DNA of 5,179 nt, from the NCBI GenBank assembly GCA_018065205.1, contig JAGHTR010000021.1, positions 1 through 5,179 of the forward strand. The letters run 5' to 3'. A program made the position numbers and the translations under genes. The DNA is from Candidatus Colicola caccequi. GTDB lineage: Bacteria > Bacteroidota > Bacteroidia > Bacteroidales > Paludibacteraceae. Positions within the stretch are counted from its first letter, which is position 1; every line of letters starts with the position of its first letter. This document shows positions 1-5,179 of this stretch, piece after piece. The notes below the pieces were generated by a model. The model made no database searches. It was not told the origin of the DNA and saw nothing but the letters and a program-made list of their open reading frames with translations.

Positions 1-455
1 ATGAGCAAGGCGATGTAGATGATTTTATCTATATCGGATTTGTTGTGCCGTATCAAGATGCGACCACGGTTGTGCCTGCCGGCACGTACACGATTGATTA
101 CTCGGGCAACCTGATGACCGTCATGGCCTCCAGCGGTATATCGCCTACGGGAGGGGATGTGGCTGCATCGTTTGTGGCAAAGAAGAACCTGACCAGTGGC
201 AAGATTGAACCTCCTTTGTGGTTCCTGCAAACAGGAACGGTGGTGGTTGAATCCCAAACGGATGGAGTACATGTTACCATCGATGCCGTTAATTCAACCG
301 GTGCAACGGTGCAGATTGAAGTGCGTCCGACAGCGACGGACCTCATTAACGTAAACGCAAACGTAAACGCAAACGTGAACAAGTTCATAGAGAATGGGCG
401 TGTGGTTATTATGCGTAATGGAATTAAGTATGACCTTAATGGAATGAGATTATGA
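1..455 (+). CDS. C-terminal part of a modular secreted protein with VNAN linker and C-terminal motif (5' end outside window)
   Basis: The reading frame is open from base 3 to the TGA at 453-455 (150 codons), so the gene enters from the left. The GTG at 45 is an internal valine and not a start. About 110 residues form one beta-rich module that contains a PAGTYTID segment, a WFLQTGTVVV strand and a final strand ending in VQIEV. The same pattern (GTYT.., then short alternating hydrophobic strands) recurs in the two downstream genes. An Asn-Val-Asn-Ala linker follows (residues 116-126 counted from base 3), then a 24-residue tail beginning KFIENG with later GIKYD and NG. Tails of this K-x-x-x-(N)G ... 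Y-(D/N)-x-x-G type are common at the ends of Bacteroidales exported proteins. A role in sorting or anchoring is inference. The stop overlaps the start of gene 2 by four bases, which suggests translational coupling. Function unknown. Confidence 0.85.
   Translation, partial: EQGDVDDFIYIGFVVPYQDATTVVPAGTYTIDYSGNLMTVMASSGISPTGGDVAASFVAKKNLTSGKIEPPLWFLQTGTVVVESQTDGVHVTIDAVNSTGATVQIEVRPTATDLINVNANVNANVNKFIENGRVVIMRNGIKYDLNGMRL
336..413 (+). repeat. Direct repeat copy 1: shared 3' tail of gene 1
   Basis: This 78-base block recurs at 1928-2011. The first 39 bases are identical and cover the ACGGACCTCATT lead-in and most of the hexamer tract. The second copy has one extra GCAAAC unit. The 33 bases after the tract differ at three positions only. 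Similarity stops sharply on the 5' side (base 335 differs) and fades after the VVIM codons, while the gene bodies are strongly diverged. This points to recent duplication or gene conversion of the tail alone. Confidence 0.85.
348..380 (+). repeat. Hexanucleotide tract, 5 units, encoding the N-(VN/AN) linker of gene 1
   Basis: AAC is followed by GTAAAC, GCAAAC, GTAAAC, GCAAAC and GTGAAC, read in frame as N-VN-AN-VN-AN-VN. It lies between the last beta-rich module and the conserved KF.. tail. The unit is six bases, so gain or loss of units never shifts the frame. Confidence 0.95.
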
Positions 456-2056
456 ATACCTTATTGATGATGTTAGCCTTGATGGTATCTCCTGCCTACC
501 ATCAGCCGATGGCCAAAAAAGTTGTTAATGCTCGAGACACAATCCAAGTGAAGGCCTATCGTTATGGGTATGTGCCTTATCCGCCGGATGAAGAAAAACA
601 AAAAACGTATTCGGATTGGTATGGTTCATTGTACGCCGAGGATGGTCAGATATGGGTGTTTGATATTATCTGCGATAGCACGGAGGAACGTGGTATTTTT
701 CCGGAGGAGAACAAAGAATACACCTACACGGATATGGACCCTTACTACACGTATTGGATGCAGTATGAGATGGGGCCGTGGGTGCCGGCAACGGATGCTA
801 AGTTCAAGTACTGGCATGATGCAGACGGATTGGAACATATGGATGCCACTATGAAGTTGGAGAATGCCAAAATCTACCATATCACATACGTGACTAAAAC
901 TATTCCTGAGTCGTATGAAGATAGGTACGACACGATGCGAGTAGTGCGATTAGGCGACTACCGCGACTCGGTGGACCGTTGCTTCCAGTTCACGGCTACG
1001 AACGATAGTATAAAGGCCGTCTTTGCTATCAATAGTCAGACAATTCCCGGCACCTATACCAAGGACGATATATATGGCGAATTAGACCAATTCACCTATT
1101 TATATATCAACGATATAGATCGCTCGATTTGTGACTTTAAGGTGAAGATAGAGAATGGCAAGAAGGAAGGTGAGTACCTGATTGATGCCGAGTATTATTG
1201 CTATAACGGCAAGTGTTATCACTATAAGATGGACTATACGTTGCCAACGATTGAGGAGACGTTCCATTTGAGTAGCGAAGATATGGTAGTTACGATGGAG
1301 ACTTTCTATGACGTGTTCATTCAGGGTTATCGTCTGACTGCCTCTACTGAGGATTATACGTTTGAGTATCAATTGCCTGCACCGGGTGGCATTGAAGGTT
1401 CAGGAGTACACATGACCGATAAGCAGACTGGCAAGACGATTGATGTGTATCAGGACATCATTACGGTGCATAACCCATTGTATGCTCAAGCGGAGGTGCT
1501 GGACTATGATGGCAATCACTATATTGTTAACATGCGAGGACCTCGTCCGGACTCTACTGAGGTGCGCGAGATAACTATTTATGATGCTTATCTCACCGAC
1601 GTGACGAAAAAGGATGGTCTGTTCTTCATGGAAGGCATTTCTCCGGATAGTTTGTACTACTTTGGTATGCTTATGTTCAATAAACAAGTGGAGGGCACCT
1701 ATGATCAAGATGATGCCGACTTCAACTATACGTATGTAGGAGACTACATGGTAGATCCTTATGGCAGTCGAGTGACAGGCGGTTACCACATGATTGCGCT
1801 GGATGCCGAAGTAAAGCGGGTAGGGGATGACTATGAAGTGGAGGCTACTTTCCTGGGTCAATCCTTAGGTGCGGACGGCGTTATCACTCCTCTCTTCCAC
1901 ATCCACATGACCACTGCCGGGTTGCCAACGGACCTCATTAACGTAAACGCAAACGTAAACGCAAACGCAAACGTGAACAAGTTTATGGAGAAGGGGCGTG
2001 TGGTTATTATGAATAAACGAACTAAATATGATATATTAGGTTCAAAAATTAACTAA
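452..2056 (+). CDS. Four-module beta-rich secreted protein with VNAN linker and C-terminal motif, unknown function
   Basis: The protein has 534 residues and starts at the ATG that overlaps the stop of gene 1. The nearest in-frame upstream codon of interest is a stop at 437-439, so no longer start exists. The N-terminus has a hydrophobic stretch (residues 4-15) but no positive charge before it, which is a poor signal peptide; Lys appears only at 22-23. Four tandem modules are visible at about 29-158, 160-270, 271-376 and 377-489. Recurring marks are TYT..D or GTYTKDD, and a strand pair before Tyr-His and LP or IP (YHITYVTKTIP, CYHYKMDYTLP). The first three modules align in order with those of gene 3. 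The VNAN linker spans 497-509 and the 25-residue tail 510-534 (KFMEKG .. KYDILG). Seven D-(S/T)-aliphatic/Thr triplets match the Bacteroides O-glycosylation motif. No catalytic motif or lipobox was seen. A surface or extracellular protein is the best inference. Confidence 0.9.
   Translation: MNTLLMMLALMVSPAYHQPMAKKVVNARDTIQVKAYRYGYVPYPPDEEKQKTYSDWYGSLYAEDGQIWVFDIICDSTEERGIFPEENKEYTYTDMDPYYTYWMQYEMGPWVPATDAKFKYWHDADGLEHMDATMKLENAKIYHITYVTKTIPESYEDRYDTMRVVRLGDYRDSVDRCFQFTATNDSIKAVFAINSQTIPGTYTKDDIYGELDQFTYLYINDIDRSICDFKVKIENGKKEGEYLIDAEYYCYNGKCYHYKMDYTLPTIEETFHLSSEDMVVTMETFYDVFIQGYRLTASTEDYTFEYQLPAPGGIEGSGVHMTDKQTGKTIDVYQDIITVHNPLYAQAEVLDYDGNHYIVNMRGPRPDSTEVREITIYDAYLTDVTKKDGLFFMEGISPDSLYYFGMLMFNKQVEGTYDQDDADFNYTYVGDYMVDPYGSRVTGGYHMIALDAEVKRVGDDYEVEATFLGQSLGADGVITPLFHIHMTTAGLPTDLINVNANVNANANVNKFMEKGRVVIMNKRTKYDILGSKIN
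1928..2011 (+). repeat. Direct repeat copy 2: shared 3' tail of gene 2
   Basis: This is the partner of the block at 336-413. It is 84 bases long because it has one additional GCAAAC unit. The two blocks are 1592 bases apart in the same orientation. Recombination between them would delete the body of gene 2 and leave gene 1 with the gene 2 tail. Confidence 0.85.
1940..1978 (+). repeat. Hexanucleotide tract, 6 units, encoding the linker of gene 2
   Basis: AAC is followed by GTAAAC, GCAAAC, GTAAAC, GCAAAC, GCAAAC and GTGAAC (N-VN-AN-VN-AN-AN-VN). It is the gene 1 tract plus one GCAAAC unit, as expected from slippage or unequal exchange. It sits directly before the KF.. tail codons. Confidence 0.95.
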
Positions 2057-2082
2057 ATTATTAACAACTAAATTTTAAGCGT

Positions 2083-4896
2083 ATGAAGAAGATTCTTACA
2101 TTTGCTTTAGCGCTCATTGCGAGCGCAAGTTTGATGGCGAAAGATGTTACTTGCATTAACCTCTATCGCTACATCTATACGGACTATGCCACCGGCGATC
2201 CGTACTATTCTGTCCAATTCGGTGATGAGGATTGGAACTCGTACTACTTCGGTTTCAAAGATGCCGTAGGTCCTATGATAGGTCAAACCTACACTATGGA
2301 CGACATGATTGCCGAGCAGACGTATGCTTCGATTAACTATAAACAAGACCCGATTACCACCGTTTCGTTCCAACGTAACTACGAGGGTCTGCAAGAGCAA
2401 TTTGCTATTTCCGTTACTACCGAATCGGGTGCGCAGTACAACCTGACGTGGGCGGCTGCTTATATCCCGACAAAGGTGGAACCTGTTGATTTAGACACTA
2501 CTATTGCGTGCGACTTTATGGATAATGGTCCATACAAGACCTTCACTCCGTTGGTTAAGGACTATAACTATTATGATTTCACCATCGCTATTGCAGGTGA
2601 CCTGCCTGCCGTAAACGAACAGAAGAAGTACACTTGGAAAGCCAATACCGTTTATATCGGTAATGCCAATTTCTCTCTCCCGAACGATTGGAACACCAAG
2701 CCTTTTGATGCTACATTTACCATCAATGGCGTTGAGGGTGGCTACGAAGGAATAGCGGAATATTCAATGACGGATGGTAAGAAGTACACATTCAACTTCT
2801 CCTACACGACTCCTCATGCAGACGAAACGGTTTACCTGACCGGCTATGACCTCAAGATTCAAACAAATTGGGATAAGACGGTTAGTTTTTCTTGGCAAGA
2901 CGATACCTACAGTGCTCAACTTCCAATCAGTAGCACCGATACCCTTGGTAACTGGAAAGGCAATGATATTATCTTAAACAACTGCTCCTTCTATCAGAAT
3001 CCCTACATCAACCTTGGCGTTTATGCGATTGACTCTATCTATGTAACCCGCACGGAGGAAGGATATATTCGCTTGCAAACCTCTATCCTTTGCAAGAACA
3101 ACACCCTCTACGTTTTGGATGTTACCAACCAAGAGTCGCCTTACTACGTGAAGTACGACACGGACGGCACCGGCGTTAAATGGCAAAATATCCCTGCCGC
3201 TCAATACGGTACCGGTCGTACGATGGGCGTTCGCTACAACAACGACTCTATTTGGTTCAATGCTGAACCTACCGATGAAGGTGCTGCCGGCTATAGCATC
3301 AAAGAGACTTACGGTACTTACGGTGATCCGTTGTGGGAAAAGGATAGTATCACTATCTCCTATGACCCGAACACGTCTTGGGGCTCGCCTCTGAGTGTTT
3401 ATATGGCTGAGAAATATTACGATGCAGAGTTGAACGTTAATCTCTCTTCCCGCTCCTACGAGAACGTAGATGGTGATGGCGTATGGAACTATGATTTCAG
3501 TTATGGTTCGTTTATGGAAGGCAACCACTATTCCTTCAAATTCGGTATTATCTGCCCTATCACTGCTCCGGCACAATACCGTACCTATACCCTTGACGAC
3601 ATGACTGAGGACTATCGCACCAAGGGTTATGACCCTGACTACAACGAAATCAAGTACGATGTAGTTACTCTGTACCGCGAACTTGTCTGGCCTGCCAATG
3701 ACGCAGAGAAATTTACCATCAATGTTCATACCACCGATGGTAAGGCTTATAAACTGATTTATGCTGCGGATACTATTCCTGTGGCTACCGATACAACGGA
3801 GTTCTTGCCTATCAAGGCTAAGATCAGTCAAGAAGAGTATTGGTTCCAATTCACAGGTGATGCCACGGTGAATGATATGAGTGCTCAATACCATTTCCAA
3901 ATCGCTTTGGTAGGGGCAGAGGTTAATCCTACTACTTTCTATTGGAAGGATAATACCTTCTACAAACCCAACACTTCTATTTACAACAGTACGACGGGCA
4001 CATACGTAGAGATTGCTGATGCTTGGGCACAAGTGAATGTTCTTAAAGAGAACGAGCAAAATATCGGTTATAGTTGCGACGCGTGGATTGTAGGTTATGA
4101 TAGTATTTGCTACCACGCATATCTCAAATATACTGTTCCTGTAGCTAAAGACACGATAACGCTTAATATGAAGAATCTGTCTATCACTCCTTGGACTGCT
4201 GATAACAAGATTTGTTTCAATGCCTTTGATGAGAACACCCGTATTTCGATTGTTGTCATGGGCTTAGATACCCTTGGTGAGTACTCTTCCGACCAAGTGG
4301 ATGCACCTTCTTCCAATGTGGGCATTATGAGTCCTTATAGCAATGCTCAGGGTTATTCTTCCGAAGGCGTCAAAGTAGAGAAAGACGGCAATGGCTATAT
4401 TGTTGTTACCGGTAACCTGCTTTGCGACGATGATATACTCTATGAATTCACATTGAGCAATGAGCCTATCACGTATTACCTGGGTGTTAAGAACGCCGGT
4501 GGTGAACGTGAATGGACGGCTATGGAGTATTATGAGTCGTATGGCTATAAGGCTGACTACGTTCGCGCTAAAGTGACGGTAGTTGATCCTGAGGGTGATG
4601 TGATGGTTAGCACCACGGAATCCGAAGAAGGACTGATGAGTACGCAGAACATCGCTGATATTATTACCCTTGATGAAGAGAATAATACAGTTACCGTTAA
4701 GGCTAATGATGTAGTAGAATACTACTTCAGTTGGTACTCGTACTATATCTATTACGCTATTGACTACGGACCAGAACCTACCGGATGGGTTAACGTAAAC
4801 GTAAACGCAGACGTAAACAAGTTCATGTATAACGGTCAACTCATTATCCGCAAGGGCGACAAACTCTACAACGCTCTTGGAGCAGAGCTGAAGTAA
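2083..4896 (+). CDS. Large secreted protein with two copies of a three-module beta-rich set, VN linker and C-terminal motif
   Basis: The protein has 937 residues. It starts with a clear signal peptide (MKK, hydrophobic core to about residue 18, likely cleavage after SLMA at 19), which fixes the ATG at 2083. Modules A, B and C lie near 24-130, 138-247 and 250-350, and equivalents A', B' and C' near 464-566, 570-688 and 692-800. Paired marks are TYTMDD 69-74 / TYTLDD 501-506, W185-K-x-N-T / W621-K-x-N-T, DTLG 286 / 729 and GYI..(L)C 327-337 / 771-781, giving an offset of 432-444 residues. The stretches after C and C' are less clearly related. The linker spans 904-912 and the tail 913-937 (KFMYNGQLII .. 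LYNALG). Ten D-(S/T)-aliphatic/Thr triplets fit the Bacteroides O-glycosylation motif. It lies 26 AT-rich bases after gene 2, with no promoter seen between, and ends in tandem TAA TAA. No enzyme motif is visible. An exported surface or extracellular protein, paralogous to gene 2, is likely. Confidence 0.93.
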   Translation: MKKILTFALALIASASLMAKDVTCINLYRYIYTDYATGDPYYSVQFGDEDWNSYYFGFKDAVGPMIGQTYTMDDMIAEQTYASINYKQDPITTVSFQRNYEGLQEQFAISVTTESGAQYNLTWAAAYIPTKVEPVDLDTTIACDFMDNGPYKTFTPLVKDYNYYDFTIAIAGDLPAVNEQKKYTWKANTVYIGNANFSLPNDWNTKPFDATFTINGVEGGYEGIAEYSMTDGKKYTFNFSYTTPHADETVYLTGYDLKIQTNWDKTVSFSWQDDTYSAQLPISSTDTLGNWKGNDIILNNCSFYQNPYINLGVYAIDSIYVTRTEEGYIRLQTSILCKNNTLYVLDVTNQESPYYVKYDTDGTGVKWQNIPAAQYGTGRTMGVRYNNDSIWFNAEPTDEGAAGYSIKETYGTYGDPLWEKDSITISYDPNTSWGSPLSVYMAEKYYDAELNVNLSSRSYENVDGDGVWNYDFSYGSFMEGNHYSFKFGIICPITAPAQYRTYTLDDMTEDYRTKGYDPDYNEIKYDVVTLYRELVWPANDAEKFTINVHTTDGKAYKLIYAADTIPVATDTTEFLPIKAKISQEEYWFQFTGDATVNDMSAQYHFQIALVGAEVNPTTFYWKDNTFYKPNTSIYNSTTGTYVEIADAWAQVNVLKENEQNIGYSCDAWIVGYDSICYHAYLKYTVPVAKDTITLNMKNLSITPWTADNKICFNAFDENTRISIVVMGLDTLGEYSSDQVDAPSSNVGIMSPYSNAQGYSSEGVKVEKDGNGYIVVTGNLLCDDDILYEFTLSNEPITYYLGVKNAGGEREWTAMEYYESYGYKADYVRAKVTVVDPEGDVMVSTTESEEGLMSTQNIADIITLDEENNTVTVKANDVVEYYFSWYSYYIYYAIDYGPEPTGWVNVNVNADVNKFMYNGQLIIRKGDKLYNALGAELK
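4792..4818 (+). repeat. Hexanucleotide tract, 4 units, encoding the linker of gene 3
   Basis: AAC is followed by GTAAAC, GTAAAC, GCAGAC and GTAAAC (N-VN-VN-AD-VN), directly before the AAG TTC codons of the tail. The site is the same as in genes 1 and 2, but the unit order differs and one unit carries an A-to-G change that gives Asp. Confidence 0.95.
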
Positions 4897-4901
4897 TAAG
4901 T

Positions 4902-4950
4902 AACGTAAACGTAGACGTAAACGCAAACTGATTAACGTAAACGTAAACGT
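4902..4950 (+). repeat. Non-coding copies of the hexanucleotide tract between gene 3 and its terminator
   Basis: Two runs in the same orientation as the coding tracts: AAC GTAAAC GTAGAC GTAAAC GCAAAC (4902-4928), then after TGATT a second run AAC GTAAAC GTAAAC GT (4934-4950). They follow the tandem stop codons of gene 3 and are in a different frame, so they are not translated as part of it. Read in the repeat's own AAC register, the first run ends at once in TGA (4929-4931). Confidence 0.9.
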
Positions 4951-4957
4951 TCCCATC

Positions 4958-4995
4958 AAAAATGCGATTTCTGAGAGGAAGTCGCATTTTTTTTT
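4958..4995 (+). terminator. Intrinsic terminator of the three-gene unit
   Basis: The left arm AAAAATGCGATTT (4958-4970) pairs with AAGTCGCATTTTT (4979-4991) over 13 pairs with one G-U, around an 8-base loop. It is followed by a T-run (4987-4995). The stem and U-tract are typical of rho-independent termination on the + strand. The arms are A/T-rich on the outside, so it may also work in part on the other strand. Confidence 0.9.
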
Positions 4996-5008
4996 GCATA
5001 TATGCAAA
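4993..5008. promoter_or_regulatory. Perfect 16-base palindrome overlapping the -33 box, possible operator
   Basis: TTTGCATATATGCAAA is fully self-complementary and ends exactly at the flanking mismatch (4992 against 5009). It covers the -33 element and the first part of the spacer, a position where a dimeric regulator would block or assist RNA polymerase. The TTTG portion is expected from the promoter itself; the matching GCAAA half is not. Confidence 0.45.
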
Positions 5009-5024
5009 TTATTTTGTAATTTTG
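4993..5024 (+). promoter_or_regulatory. Bacteroides-type promoter for the downstream small ORF
   Basis: TTTG at 4993-4996 and TAATTTTG at 5017-5024 match the Bacteroidota sigma-ABfr consensus (-33 TTTG, -7 TAnnTTTG) with a 20-base gap, inside the usual range. Transcription would start near 5029-5031. The -33 box overlaps the end of the T-run of the preceding terminator, so the two units are packed with no spare sequence. Confidence 0.75.
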
Positions 5025-5034
5025 CACCGCAAAA
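5020..5034. promoter_or_regulatory. Second inverted repeat at the -7 box and predicted transcription start
   Basis: TTTTGC (5020-5025) and GCAAAA (5029-5034) are perfect inverted arms around ACC. The half-sites resemble those of the palindrome at 4993-5008 (TTTGCA / TGCAAA), with centres about 26-27 bases apart. It could be a second operator site, or a small hairpin at the very 5' end of the transcript. Confidence 0.35.
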
Positions 5035-5043
5035 TGCAGCCGA

Positions 5044-5172
5044 ATGGAAAACTGTAGTATTATGGAAACGAAAGACAACAAACAAGAACCGAAAAAAGTA
5101 TCTAAATTTTGGGAAGCATGCCAAAAGTTTAAAGGAGCATTTGTTATAAACGATCCCGCTTTTTTGTTATAA
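5044..5172 (+). CDS. Small hydrophilic protein of 42 (or 36) residues, unrecognised
   Basis: The ORF runs from ATG 5044 to TAA 5170-5172. A second in-frame ATG at 5062 gives a 36-residue product starting METKDNKQEPKK. The N-terminal third is highly charged and lysine-rich. The remainder, VSKFWEACQKFKGAF then VINDPAFLL, has an amphipathic, aromatic-containing segment and a hydrophobic C-terminus ending in Leu-Leu. There is no signal peptide, no membrane span and no known motif that I can name. Support for a real gene is its place 14-32 bases after the predicted transcription start of a good promoter, and its isolation behind a terminator. The start is undecided: no Shine-Dalgarno is seen before either ATG, as is usual in Bacteroidota. 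It could be a small regulatory or conserved orphan protein. Confidence 0.55.
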   Translation: MENCSIMETKDNKQEPKKVSKFWEACQKFKGAFVINDPAFLL

Positions 5173-5179
5173 AAATCAT

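Noticed and set aside
1..18. ATG at base 1 as the start of a gene
   Set aside because: It reaches a TAG at 16-18. The real frame is frame 3, open from the window edge.
348..380. Short tandem repeats as a CRISPR array
   Set aside because: Units are six bases with no spacers. Repeat finders may flag such tracts, but there is no repeat-spacer structure and no cas gene in the window.
1400..1861. Open frame (153 codons) on the minus strand inside gene 2
   Set aside because: It is fully antisense to a coherent modular protein and shows no signal peptide, domain or start signal of its own.
2057..2082. Separate promoter for gene 3 in the gap after gene 2
   Set aside because: The 26 bases are AT-rich but hold no TAnnTTTG element, and there is no terminator before them, so co-transcription with gene 2 is simpler.
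2974..4116. Long open frame (380 codons) on the minus strand
   Set aside because: It lies wholly within gene 3, which has a signal peptide, internal repeats and conserved tail in the sense frame. The antisense frame has no start context or recognisable protein features and is a codon-usage shadow.
4264..5124. Open frame (286 codons) on the minus strand across the end of gene 3, the terminator and the small ORF
   Set aside because: It reads the hexamer repeats as LRLRLR and the terminator as part of a protein, and crosses a promoter and a terminator. It is not a plausible gene.

Overview
The window looks like a piece of a Bacteroidales (phylum Bacteroidota) chromosome. The evidence is large secreted beta-rich proteins with a short glycine/tyrosine C-terminal motif typical of this order, no Shine-Dalgarno sequences before the starts, and a promoter that fits the Bacteroides consensus (TTTG, 20-base gap, TAnnTTTG). 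I cannot name the genus.

Layout: positions 1-4896 hold three head-to-tail genes on the + strand that look like one transcription unit. Gene 1 is cut by the left window edge (1-455). Gene 2 (452-2056) starts inside the stop codon of gene 1 (ATGA overlap). Gene 3 (2083-4896) follows after 26 bases. A strong intrinsic terminator at 4958-4995 closes the unit; its promoter lies left of the window. All three products are Tyr/Asp-rich predicted exported proteins built from repeated beta-rich modules of roughly 100-140 residues. Each ends in the same architecture: module, Asn-Val-Asn-Ala linker, 24-25 residue C-terminal motif. Gene 2 has four modules. Gene 3 has two successive copies of a three-module set. 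They are paralogues, probably surface or secreted proteins of unknown function.

The most unusual signal is a hexanucleotide repeat (AACGTA/AACGCA units) that encodes the linker at the same place in all three genes and appears again, out of frame and non-coding, between the stop codon of gene 3 and the terminator. The tails of genes 1 and 2 are nearly identical in DNA while the bodies differ, and the hexamer copy number differs between them. This suggests a tract that expands and recombines in frame. Register-matched recombination between the tail of gene 3 and the downstream copy would remove the C-terminal motif.

Right of the terminator, a Bacteroides-type promoter (4993-5024) overlaps a perfect 16-base palindrome and a second inverted repeat. 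It would drive a small ORF of 42 (or 36) codons ending at 5172, whose product I do not recognise.
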